The translations under genes and the position numbers were made by a program. Below, piece by piece: positions 1 to 6,005 of a stretch of DNA of 6,005 nucleotides. Within the stretch, counting starts at the first letter, position 1, and every line of letters begins with the position of its first letter. This stretch comes from Prolixibacteraceae bacterium (GTDB lineage: Bacteria; Bacteroidota; Bacteroidia; Bacteroidales; Prolixibacteraceae): positions 1-6,005 of the forward strand of contig JACMKG010000038.1 of NCBI GenBank assembly GCA_014380255.1, given 5' to 3'. The notes below the pieces were generated by a model, which was not told the DNA's origin, did no database searches, and saw nothing but the letters and a program-made list of their open reading frames with translations.

Positions 1-2447
1 GACGATGGTTTCAGAATTACCGGATACCTCATTTCCAATGATAATTTATTGTAGAGATTTGAACCGTAACCTGTGCTTAGACTATAATCCTTGTATCCGC
101 GAAGAGATACAATATCGCTTCCATAAAGGTTGTAGCCTGACATACCAGAACCTCCCACGCGGAACCCTTCAAAGGGAGACTTGCGGTTTTCATCATAGTA
201 ACCCAGGAATCCATATTCAAATTTGGTATGTAAAACCAAATTCCTGTTCTTTGATAAGGGAGAATACCAGTCGCCTTTAAACAACCATTTATGATATTCA
301 ATCCATTTGTATCGATCCTCTACAGCATCCTTATCCCCGTTGATTAACGAATAGGGAGGGGTTAACTGCAATGAAAGAGTCAGACTTGATCCACTACGTG
401 TATACAGGGGATTATCCATTGAATTACGTCCAAAGGCCGTCTTGAAACTGAAGTTGTTGAATTCACCATCTCCGCTTCCTGTTCCATCATCGAGGAAATA
501 ATAGTATCCTGCCATGTTCTGCAGTTTATAGTGCTGATAAGAAAGCTCATGATACAGGGTGAAGAAGTCATCAGGCCATGACAAACGATAGCCATAACCA
601 AGGGCAGCGGCAGAAGTTATCTGGATCTGATCATCATCCGATGACTCATTGTAGTTATAACTTGTCCCAGGATCGTAGCCGTAACCACCACCATAGCCGT
701 AGCCACCACCATAGCCACCGTAACCGTATCCGCCATAGCCACCACCATAACCACCACCGTAGCCACCGCCGTAGCCACCGCCATAACCACCGCCATAACC
801 ACCACCTCCATACGGATCGTAGCTGTTATAGGTATTGTTTGCTGAATAATTCACAATGGAATGAGACAGCGACAGGGTAAATGAGTTTGGCTTTTTACCA
901 CCAAACCAAGGTTCGGTAAATGTAAGGCTGTATGATTTATAGAACTTACCACTGGTTTGGGCTCTTAGGCTAAGTGCCTGTCCGTCGCCTGTAGGTAAAG
1001 GTCTCCATGCTTCTTTGTTAAAGATATTGCGGACCGAGAAGTTTGAAAACTTCAATCCGATGGTTCCAACAAACATATTGGCTCCCCAACCCCCTGATAG
1101 TTCTATCTGGTCATTGGCTTTCTCAGCAAGCTCATAGGTGATATCCACGGTTGCATTTTCTGGATGAGGTTTCACATCAGGGTTAATGGATTCAGGATCG
1201 AAGTGTCCCAGTTGTGAAAGCTCCCTTACGGTACGGATAATATCTGCTTTACTGAAAAGGTCACCTGGCAGCGTACGTAATTCACGACGGGCCACATGTT
1301 CATTGGTCTTTGTATTACCTGTAATATTGATCTTGTCGATGGTAGCTTGTCTACCTTCAATGATACGCATTTCAAGATCAATGGAGTCTGTTTCTACCCT
1401 TGTTTCTACAGGAGTCAGGTTGAAGAATAAATAACCATGATCGAGGTATTCACTGCTTACCGCATCCTCGTCAGAAGAAGTTCGTTTATCCAACAATTTC
1501 TGATCGAAGATATCTCCCTTTTTAATACCGAGCCGTGCAGCCAAATAGTCACTTGGATAAACGGTGTTGCCCACCCATTTAATATCACCGAAATAATATT
1601 TACGACCTTCCTCTATCCAGACATCAAGCCTGACGCGGTTATCTTCCAGTTTGGTAATCGAATCCTTTACAATGTTAGCATCACGGTAGCCTTTTTCATT
1701 GTATTTTTTAATCAAATTGATTTTATCTTCTTCATATTTTTCACTCAGGAATTTCTTTGAACTAAAGAAGTTTCTGATCTTCTTGGCCTTTGTCTTTTTC
1801 ATGGAACGGTCAAGAACACTAGGCTTCAGGTTTTCATTCCCGTGATAAACGATCTCTTTGACTTTAACCTTTTCTTTTTTATCTACGTTGATATCCAGAA
1901 TAACGCTGTTCGTTTGTGCTGTATCATCGCGTTGAATAATGTTAACCTCCGTATTTAAGAATCCTTTTTCCAAAAAGATATTCTTAATCAATTTAGTGGC
2001 TGTTATTACCTGCTCATCGGTGACCTGACTTCCTTTTAACAACAACACTTTCTCGGTTATATCATCTTTTTCTGATTTGGATACTCCGCTAAAGTTAACT
2101 TCCGACAGCCTGGGACGTTCCTGAAGGGTAATCATAAGCCAGATACTATCCCCCACCAGTTTATCCGCAGTAATTTTTACATCCGAGAACAAACCATGCT
2201 TCCATAATTTTTTAATGGAGTTAGTGACAGCATCACCAGGCACAACGATCTTATCCCCAACACTCAATCCTGAGATTTGAAGCAGTACCTGTGTATCCAG
2301 ATAACGAATTCCCTGAACATCCAATCCTGCTATGGTGTATTCTTGGGGAGTTGAATCATAGATGGAGATAAAAGTGCTGTCGGCCTCCTGTGAAAACCCT
2401 TTAACACTGATTAACAGCAATATTAGAAACAGTTTTAATCTTTGCAT
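1..2447 (-). CDS. bamA: BamA, outer-membrane protein assembly factor (Omp85 family), C-terminus beyond the window
   Basis: Core subunit of the BAM machine, which folds and inserts beta-barrel proteins into the outer membrane. The frame is open from ATG at 2447 to the window edge (815 codons, no stop), so only the last barrel strands are missing. Residues 1-20 (MQRLKLFLILLLISVKGFSQ) look like a signal peptide. Five POTRA domains follow at about 38-111, 112-195, 196-284, 285-367 and 368-442, with typical openings such as 'IAGLDVQGIRYL', 'VKEIVYHGNENL' and 'DKINITGNTKT'. POTRA3 carries a Lys-rich segment near 217-242. The barrel begins near 445 ('IELSGGWGA'), and the family's loop-6 (V/L)RG(F/Y) motif appears as LRGY at 782-785. 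Residues 547-590 are a pure Gly/Tyr insert. The start lies 8 bp after the uppS stop, indicating co-transcription, and no Shine-Dalgarno is visible. The paralogous TamA is less likely, given five POTRAs and this neighbourhood. Confidence 0.95.
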   Translation of the reverse strand, partial: MQRLKLFLILLLISVKGFSQEADSTFISIYDSTPQEYTIAGLDVQGIRYLDTQVLLQISGLSVGDKIVVPGDAVTNSIKKLWKHGLFSDVKITADKLVGDSIWLMITLQERPRLSEVNFSGVSKSEKDDITEKVLLLKGSQVTDEQVITATKLIKNIFLEKGFLNTEVNIIQRDDTAQTNSVILDINVDKKEKVKVKEIVYHGNENLKPSVLDRSMKKTKAKKIRNFFSSKKFLSEKYEEDKINLIKKYNEKGYRDANIVKDSITKLEDNRVRLDVWIEEGRKYYFGDIKWVGNTVYPSDYLAARLGIKKGDIFDQKLLDKRTSSDEDAVSSEYLDHGYLFFNLTPVETRVETDSIDLEMRIIEGRQATIDKINITGNTKTNEHVARRELRTLPGDLFSKADIIRTVRELSQLGHFDPESINPDVKPHPENATVDITYELAEKANDQIELSGGWGANMFVGTIGLKFSNFSVRNIFNKEAWRPLPTGDGQALSLRAQTSGKFYKSYSLTFTEPWFGGKKPNSFTLSLSHSIVNYSANNTYNSYDPYGGGGYGGGYGGGYGGGYGGGYGGGYGGYGYGGYGGGYGYGGGYGYDPGTSYNYNESSDDDQIQITSAAALGYGYRLSWPDDFFTLYHELSYQHYKLQNMAGYYYFLDDGTGSGDGEFNNFSFKTAFGRNSMDNPLYTRSGSSLTLSLQLTPPYSLINGDKDAVEDRYKWIEYHKWLFKGDWYSPLSKNRNLVLHTKFEYGFLGYYDENRKSPFEGFRVGGSGMSGYNLYGSDIVSLRGYKDYSLSTGYGSNLYNKLSLEMRYPVILKPS
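678..809 (-). repeat. Gly/Tyr-coding degenerate tandem repeat inside bamA
   Basis: This 132-bp stretch encodes 44 consecutive residues that are only Gly (32) or Tyr (12), BamA residues 547-590. The first part is regular GGGY, a 12-bp unit repeated about six times; the second part is less regular (GGY, GY, GGGY). Third positions alternate among GGT, GGC and GGA, and TAT and TAC, so the DNA repeat is imperfect while the protein pattern is strict. Similar short motifs bracket it: YDPY just before and YDPG just after. By alignment from memory with E. coli BamA, the tract falls between barrel strands 5 and 6, in extracellular loop 3. The reading frame is intact on both sides. Confidence 0.9.
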
Positions 2448-2455
2448 TCTATTCG

Positions 2456-3214
2456 TTATTGAATTAGCTTTACTGATTGTTGACTCGTCTTTCCAAATCT
2501 TCTTTCACGATTCTGAAAATCATGAATAGCCTCAAATAAATCTTCCTTCCTAAAATCGGGCCACAATTTAGGTGTAAAATATAATTCGGTGTAGGCAATC
2601 TGCCACAATAAGAAATTACTGATCCGGCATTCACCGCTTGTGCGAATTAATAATTCTGGATCCGGCATCTCGGATGTATTTAGGAAACAATCCATCAAAT
2701 CATAATCAATATTTGCTGGATCCAGCTTTCCCTGCTTTACTTCTTCAGCTATTCGCTTAACAGCCTCCACGATCTCCCACTTGGAACTGTAACTCAAAGC
2801 CAACACAAGGGTTAATCCCGTGCATACGCTGAGTTTATCTATAGACCATGATAGTTTTTCCTGAACATTTAATGGAAGACTTTTTACATCGCCAATAACT
2901 TTCAACCTGACATTGCTTCTTTTCAACTCATCAGTTTCTTCAGAAATAGCATGTACTAACAGGCCCATCAAGGCATCCACTTCTTCTTTTGGACGGGACC
3001 AGTTTTCTGTTGAAAATGCATAAAGAGTAAGAAAATCAATTCCAATTTCGCCTGCTCCTTCGACTACCGAACGAACTGCTTCAACTCCATGTTCGTGACC
3101 AAAACTGCGTTCATTCCCAAACTGAGCAGCCCATCTGCCATTCCCATCCATAATGATGGCAACATGTCTCGGGATCTTTTCTTTGTTAAGTGTGTCTTTA
3201 AACATTTTATTCAT
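2456..3214 (-). CDS. uppS: Isoprenyl transferase, undecaprenyl diphosphate synthase (cis-prenyltransferase)
   Basis: Condenses farnesyl diphosphate with isopentenyl diphosphate units in cis to make undecaprenyl diphosphate, precursor of the lipid carrier for peptidoglycan and surface glycans. The 252-residue length is normal. Signature segments are present: HVAIIMDGNGRWA at 17-29 with catalytic Asp23, GH at 39-40, YAFSTENWSRP at 65-75 (Asn71 and Arg74), and the C-terminal RTSGECRISNFLLWQ at 191-205 with the diphosphate-binding residues Arg191, Arg197 and Ser199, then YTELYF and WPDF. These match the E. coli residues with a constant offset of three. The usual NYGGR segment is SYSSK at 141-145, a variant I associate with this phylum. 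The enzyme is cytosolic or membrane-associated. It starts 42 bp after porG and ends 8 bp before bamA, so it is probably the middle gene of an operon. A second ATG three codons in (Met4) is a possible alternative start. Confidence 0.96.
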   Translation of the reverse strand: MNKMFKDTLNKEKIPRHVAIIMDGNGRWAAQFGNERSFGHEHGVEAVRSVVEGAGEIGIDFLTLYAFSTENWSRPKEEVDALMGLLVHAISEETDELKRSNVRLKVIGDVKSLPLNVQEKLSWSIDKLSVCTGLTLVLALSYSSKWEIVEAVKRIAEEVKQGKLDPANIDYDLMDCFLNTSEMPDPELLIRTSGECRISNFLLWQIAYTELYFTPKLWPDFRKEDLFEAIHDFQNRERRFGKTSQQSVKLIQ

Positions 3215-3225
3215 TTATATTCTTC

Positions 3226-3244
3226 GACCAGCTTTACTCTGGCC
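3226..3244 (-). other. Small RNA hairpin between porG and uppS
   Basis: In the minus-strand transcript, 3244-3239 (GGCCAG) can pair with 3231-3226 (CUGGUC), forming a 6-bp stem with one G-U pair and a 7-nt loop. It lies in the 42-bp gap, about 11 nt before the uppS start codon. No U-run follows, so it is not an intrinsic terminator. It could affect uppS translation or mRNA processing, or be chance. Confidence 0.25.
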
Positions 3245-3256
3245 TGATATGCAATA

Positions 3257-4024
3257 TTATCTATTCTTTGGGTTATTTTCGATCCCCCAATCAAGAATCC
3301 GATCTCTTGGAGTAGTTAACTCCCATTTTTTATACCCGTAAAACAATTTATATACCAAATGAATACCCGCGTAAGCCGTCCAGTCGTTGTTGTGATACTG
3401 ATCGGTATATTTTGTTGTCTTATCTATTCCGTAACTCAACGGATCATCCAAATTATCCAGTTTGTCTGAGAATGTCTTTCGCAATCCCCCTTCAATTCCT
3501 AAACCAATGCGCTTGCTCAGATTAAACTTAAATCCCAGACCAAAAGGTAAGGTCGGACTAACCTCTGAGTTATTATTCCCTTCCTGTGGTGCATCGATAT
3601 CATCAAACTCATAAAAATGCATTCCCACTCCTCCAAAAATGTAGGTTGAATAAGGAGTTTCCTTTTGGCCCACAATATACTTGAAAAAGTTGAATTCAAA
3701 CTGAAGTGACACATCCATTACGTTTTTATCAAAGCTCCATTCGCTAGGCAATGGATTTAGTTCGTTGTTCCACAACTGGTTATTAAATTCTCCTACAGCG
3801 CCGATAGTTCCATTAAAAACATTGAGACGCAACGCGTAACGTGGATTAAAGTTATACCTCACAAATGCTCCATAAGCCGGGTTCACCGATTCTGAGAATT
3901 CAATTTTGGTCATATCACCAAAATAAGTGCCTGCCCCCCCAAAAACACCGATGTCTAAGCTTGGTTGTGCCTGCGCTTTAAAAACCATTAATCCAATCAG
4001 AAAAATTATTAATACCTGCTTCAT
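3257..4024 (-). CDS. porG: PorG-like outer-membrane beta-barrel protein (DUF6089 family), type IX secretion component
   Basis: Predicted small outer-membrane barrel. In Porphyromonas gingivalis PorG is an outer-membrane protein associated with the PorK/PorN ring of the type IX secretion system. The protein has 255 residues and a clear signal peptide, MKQVLIIFLIGLMVFKAQA, with cleavage likely before Gln20. The mature part opens with the family-like 'LDIGVFGGAGTYFGDM' (23-38), followed by 'NPAYGAFVRYNFNPRYALRLN' spread over 48-68, the strand 'SLQFEFNFFKY' (106-116), 'TPYSTYIFGGVGMHFYEF' (123-140), and 'GIEGGLRKTFSDKLDNL' (176-192). Alternating hydrophobic and polar residues fit transmembrane strands. 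The C-terminus is charged ('KKWELTTPRDRILDW'). The order porG-uppS-bamA matches what I recall for P. gingivalis. A 176-bp upstream gap with a promoter box suggests it heads the operon. The family call is firm. The functional role is inferred from the family and gene order. Confidence 0.85.
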   Translation of the reverse strand: MKQVLIIFLIGLMVFKAQAQPSLDIGVFGGAGTYFGDMTKIEFSESVNPAYGAFVRYNFNPRYALRLNVFNGTIGAVGEFNNQLWNNELNPLPSEWSFDKNVMDVSLQFEFNFFKYIVGQKETPYSTYIFGGVGMHFYEFDDIDAPQEGNNNSEVSPTLPFGLGFKFNLSKRIGLGIEGGLRKTFSDKLDNLDDPLSYGIDKTTKYTDQYHNNDWTAYAGIHLVYKLFYGYKKWELTTPRDRILDWGIENNPKNR

Positions 4025-4092
4025 TTGAATCCAATTTTGAAAGGGTTTTTACTCTATAAATCATTCAGGCACTAGCATTTACATTCTGAACA

Positions 4093-4111
4093 TAACACCT
4101 TCCAAGTGTTA
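4093..4111. repeat. Operator-like palindrome TAACAC-N7-GTGTTA upstream of porG
   Basis: Perfect 6-bp arms, TAACAC at 4093-4098 and GTGTTA at 4106-4111, are separated by 7 bp. It directly abuts the putative -7 box at 4112-4119, so it would cover the expected transcription start of porG. It is not followed by a T-run on either strand, which argues against a terminator. It could be a repressor site, a 5'-UTR hairpin, or chance. Confidence 0.35.
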
Positions 4112-4119
4112 CAAAAGTA
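4112..4119 (-). promoter_or_regulatory. Putative promoter -7 box (TACTTTTG) for porG-uppS-bamA
   Basis: On the minus strand this reads TACTTTTG, a full match to the Bacteroidota -7 consensus TAnnTTTG. It lies about 88 bp before the porG start, in the 176-bp gap after nadK (4025-4200), the longest gap among the minus-strand genes. No good TTTG -33 element is seen 19-21 bp upstream, so the support is the box and its location only. I found nothing else of note in this gap. Confidence 0.4.
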
Positions 4120-4200
4120 ATACAATTCTGATACATACATGCTTGGTGCATATTATAAAACCCAAATAGAGGTTAAAAATTGTTAAGCATCGAAGGAATT

Positions 4201-5082
4201 TTAATTTCTTTTATCTGCTCCCCACATCAGTTTATTCCGAAGGGTTGAAAAAAAGCTATGTTCTTTCAGCCTGATAGTCTTAACGTTAAATGGAGCTTTT
4301 CTGATCTTTAACAAAACTGAAAAATAGGTTGGCTGGGATTGCGAATCTACTGAAGTCAGAAAATGTAAGCCCCGTCCTTCAACCGTCAAAGTTATGGAAT
4401 GATGGTCGGGCACCACAATAGGCCTTACAGTCAGGTGATGGGGTGCTATGGGACTGATAACAAAATTCTGTGAATCGGGAGTGATAATCGGACCGCCTAC
4501 GCTCAATGAGTAGGCCGTTGATCCGGTAGGAGTTGCAACAATCAGGCCATCAGCCCAGTAGGTATTCAGAAATTCATCGTTAACGGATGTATGAATACTG
4601 ATCATGGAAGAAGAGTCAAGCTTTGTTACTGTAATCTCATTGAGCGCATACTGAAACTCGGAATGATCGCCCTGCACAATTTCCAATTCCAACACGGTTC
4701 GTTCATCAATAATGATGTTTCCGGCTATAATATCATCGAGTGCCTTGTCAATTTCTTCCCGCGAAATATCAGAAAGAAACCCCAGTCTTCCGGAGTTGAT
4801 ACCAACCAAAGGCAGCGAACTTTTCTGCGCTACCATGAATGATTTCAATAAGGTACCATCTCCTCCAACACTAAAAATAAAAGATACATCATCAGGCAAT
4901 TCTTCCGTATTTTCAAATACCCCGGCAACTTCAGGAAATAAACCACATTCTTGCTGCATATATTCCAGAAATGGTCCATACACGAAATTGTCAATCTGTT
5001 TCTCCTTTAAAAGTTCCAAGAGTCTTGCCAGTTCATCTCTAAAGTCAGGATTAACAGTGAGTCCGTAAAGTGCAATCTTCAT
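4201..5082 (-). CDS. nadK: NAD kinase (ATP/polyphosphate-dependent NAD+ kinase)
   Basis: Cytosolic enzyme phosphorylating NAD+ to NADP+, the sole usual source of NADP in bacteria. The 293-residue length is typical. Key motifs are visible: GGDGT at 73-77 with catalytic Asp75, 'LVGINSGRLGFLS' at 92-104, the NE motif (Asn148-Glu149), and the nucleotide-binding 'ATPTGSTAYSLSVGGP' at 183-198. The 'PIAPHHLTVRPIVVP' segment follows at 211-225. Near 246-248 the common DGQ is DSQ, a conservative change I would not read as inactivation. The start ATG at 5082 leaves the expected short N-terminal strand 'MKIALYG'. The gene follows the CBS-domain gene after 58 bp with no promoter box noted, so the two are probably co-transcribed. 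A 176-bp gap follows, without a convincing intrinsic terminator. Confidence 0.97.
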   Translation of the reverse strand: MKIALYGLTVNPDFRDELARLLELLKEKQIDNFVYGPFLEYMQQECGLFPEVAGVFENTEELPDDVSFIFSVGGDGTLLKSFMVAQKSSLPLVGINSGRLGFLSDISREEIDKALDDIIAGNIIIDERTVLELEIVQGDHSEFQYALNEITVTKLDSSSMISIHTSVNDEFLNTYWADGLIVATPTGSTAYSLSVGGPIITPDSQNFVISPIAPHHLTVRPIVVPDHHSITLTVEGRGLHFLTSVDSQSQPTYFSVLLKIRKAPFNVKTIRLKEHSFFSTLRNKLMWGADKRN

Positions 5083-5140
5083 GTGAAAATAATAGATTTT
5101 ATAAACATGTATTCATCCTGGCATACATGGACAACGAGCA

Positions 5141-5806
5141 TCAGATATTCATGAATTTCATTAATTGATCATAGCGATCGTCGTATAAATCCTGAATGGT
5201 CGATTCATCCATATAGACAGCCTTGATATTATAATCATACCGTACAAATGTCTGAATAATTGATGACAAATCAACCACATTTATTTTAAGGGTAACGTTC
5301 ATTAATCTGGAATCTTCAAACTGATGAATATAAAAGCTAAGTATCTTGGCATCATTGCCTTCGACAATCTGTGCTATTTGTGACAAGGAATAATCGATTG
5401 AATTCAGCTCCAGCACGATTACTCCACCAGGTTCTTTCACGGCGACCAGGTCCGAGAATTTCTGAGCAAGATCAAACACAGTGATCAATCCCATGTATTC
5501 AGAATATAAATTAAGCACAGGTATAGCACTTAACTTCAATGTGGAAATAGCTGAAAAAACTTCATAGATATGCTGATTGGAACGGATATGAGGAGGAAGT
5601 AAATGGGAGACATAATCGCCTATTGGCTTCTCAAGAATGTTTAAATCATAGATCATTTTATCAGAAACCACCCCTATGAGTCTCTTTCCATCAACAATGG
5701 GTAAATGGGAAATTCTGAATACTTCCATCCAGTTGAGCGCTTTCTGACCTGTATCAGTCATCCTTAACGGGGGGACAACATCTGAAATTATGTTCTGTGC
5801 TATCAT
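5141..5806 (-). CDS. Tandem CBS-domain protein with C-terminal ACT-like region
   Basis: Probable cytosolic ligand-sensing protein of 221 residues without a catalytic domain. CBS 1 spans about 1-56 ('[20 protein letters not shown]' at 33-52) and CBS 2 about 65-118 ('[20 protein letters not shown]' at 93-112). Such pairs form a Bateman module that in known proteins binds adenine nucleotides. CBS 2 has the T-x-x-D ribose-contact pattern (Thr109, Asp112). CBS 1 has Ser48 but Met51 where Asp is expected, so only one site may be competent. Residues about 127-198 ('[20 protein letters not shown]', then a '[17 protein letters not shown]' strand-helix) look like an ACT-type fold, as in AcuB-like proteins. 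There is no signal peptide or membrane segment. It lies 58 bp upstream of nadK and divergent from pdxJ, suggesting a role near cofactor or nucleotide metabolism, which is inference. The ligand and the partner are unknown. Confidence 0.85.
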   Translation of the reverse strand: MIAQNIISDVVPPLRMTDTGQKALNWMEVFRISHLPIVDGKRLIGVVSDKMIYDLNILEKPIGDYVSHLLPPHIRSNQHIYEVFSAISTLKLSAIPVLNLYSEYMGLITVFDLAQKFSDLVAVKEPGGVIVLELNSIDYSLSQIAQIVEGNDAKILSFYIHQFEDSRLMNVTLKINVVDLSSIIQTFVRYDYNIKAVYMDESTIQDLYDDRYDQLMKFMNI

Positions 5807-5835
5807 CAGTTTAAAGTTTACTATTCGAATTTAAT

Positions 5836-5843
5836 CAAATCTA
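5836..5843 (-). promoter_or_regulatory. Putative promoter -7 box (TAGATTTG) for the CBS-nadK unit
   Basis: On the minus strand this reads TAGATTTG, a perfect match to TAnnTTTG. It lies 30 bp before the CBS-gene start, which gives a short 5' leader of about 20 nt. A T-rich block at 5865-5870 occupies the -33 region but lacks a clean TTTG. Confidence 0.45.
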
Positions 5844-5849
5844 AAATTG
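5842..5849 (+). promoter_or_regulatory. Weak candidate -7 box (TAAAATTG) for pdxJ
   Basis: TAAAATTG differs from TAnnTTTG at one position and lies 26 bp before the pdxJ start. TTTA at 5817-5820, 21 bp upstream, could be a degenerate -33 element. It overlaps the opposing CBS-gene box by two bases, so the two promoters could interfere if both are real. Low certainty. Confidence 0.25.
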
Positions 5850-5875
5850 TAACTTGCACCCATAAAAAATATATT

Positions 5876-6005
5876 ATGACCACACTTAGTGTAAATATAA
5901 ACAAAATAGCAACATTAAGAAATTCAAGAGGAGGAAATACTCCAAATGTTTTAGAAGTAGCTATCAACTGTCAAAAGTTTGGGGCGCAAGGCATTACGGT
6001 ACATC
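5876..6005 (+). CDS. pdxJ: Pyridoxine 5'-phosphate synthase PdxJ, N-terminal part (runs off the window)
   Basis: Condenses 1-deoxy-D-xylulose 5-phosphate with 3-amino-2-oxopropyl phosphate to give pyridoxine 5'-phosphate in the DXP-dependent vitamin B6 pathway; a cytosolic TIM barrel. Only 43 codons are in the window, but they carry the N-terminal family pattern: '[17 protein letters not shown]' at 4-20 and 'GAQGITVH' at 36-43, corresponding to E. coli 'GVNIDHIATLRNARG' and 'GADGITVH'. The ATG at 5876 puts this motif at the usual distance from the N-terminus. A GA-rich Shine-Dalgarno is not seen. The gene is divergent from the CBS-domain gene across 69 bp. Confidence 0.95.
   Translation, partial: MTTLSVNINKIATLRNSRGGNTPNVLEVAINCQKFGAQGITVH

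Noticed and set aside
617..811. Minus-strand frame of Val/Ala/Met-rich residues resembling a membrane peptide
   Set aside because: It is an out-of-frame reading of the same repeat within bamA, whose own frame is open across the region.
578..880. Plus-strand open frame encoding a His/Ser/Arg-rich 100-residue product, resembling a metal-binding protein
   Set aside because: It is the antisense shadow of the Gly/Tyr-coding repeat of bamA; the His-rich content follows from reading the opposite strand of those codons.
1186..1760. Two plus-strand open frames of 82 and 107 residues with hydrophobic stretches
   Set aside because: They lie wholly antisense to the POTRA-coding part of bamA, and I recognise no family features in them.
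1..2447. bamA as a broken or fragmentary gene because no stop is seen
   Set aside because: The frame is continuous for 815 codons and simply leaves the window; the missing part fits the few last barrel strands.
3517..3714. 65-residue minus-strand frame inside porG
   Set aside because: Overlaps porG in another frame with no separate start context; porG has the signal peptide and family motifs.
4139..4151. Inverted repeat ATGC-N5-GCAT downstream of nadK as a terminator
   Set aside because: Only 4-bp arms and no T-run after it in the nadK direction, so it is not credible as an intrinsic terminator.
4591..5068. Two plus-strand open frames opposite nadK
   Set aside because: Antisense shadows; nadK carries all of its catalytic motifs across this stretch.

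Overview
The window reads as an ordinary core-genome stretch from a member of the Bacteroidota. The evidence is a PorG/DUF6089-type outer-membrane protein of the type IX secretion system, a UppS with the phylum-style variant 'ALSYSSKWEI' in place of the usual 'NYGGR' segment, a BamA with a Gly/Tyr-rich loop, start codons without Shine-Dalgarno sequences, and promoter boxes matching TAnnTTTG, the phylum's -7 consensus. I cannot name the genus. The gene order suggests a Bacteroidales or related lineage, but that is inference.

Layout. Five genes lie head to tail on the minus strand, read from right to left: a CBS-domain protein (5806-5141), NAD kinase nadK (5082-4201), a porG-like gene (4024-3257), undecaprenyl diphosphate synthase uppS (3214-2456), and bamA (2447-1), which runs off the left edge after 815 codons with no internal stop. 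At the right edge, pdxJ starts on the plus strand (5876) and runs off the window after 43 codons. It is divergent from the CBS gene across a 69-bp gap holding a perfect TAnnTTTG box for the CBS gene. A second likely promoter, with a 6-bp-arm palindrome beside it, sits in the 176-bp gap between nadK and porG. This suggests two transcription units: CBS-nadK and porG-uppS-bamA.

How the genes fit together. porG, uppS and bamA form an envelope-biogenesis block. UppS makes the lipid carrier precursor for peptidoglycan and surface glycans, BamA inserts outer-membrane barrel proteins, and the PorG-like protein is an outer-membrane part of type IX secretion. nadK, the CBS/ACT-like protein and pdxJ are cofactor-related (NADP, a probable nucleotide-sensing protein, and pyridoxal phosphate). 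No RNA gene, mobile element, CRISPR array or phage signal is visible. I see no new system here. The most unusual element is a 44-residue tract made only of glycine and tyrosine in the BamA barrel, at a position matching an extracellular loop.
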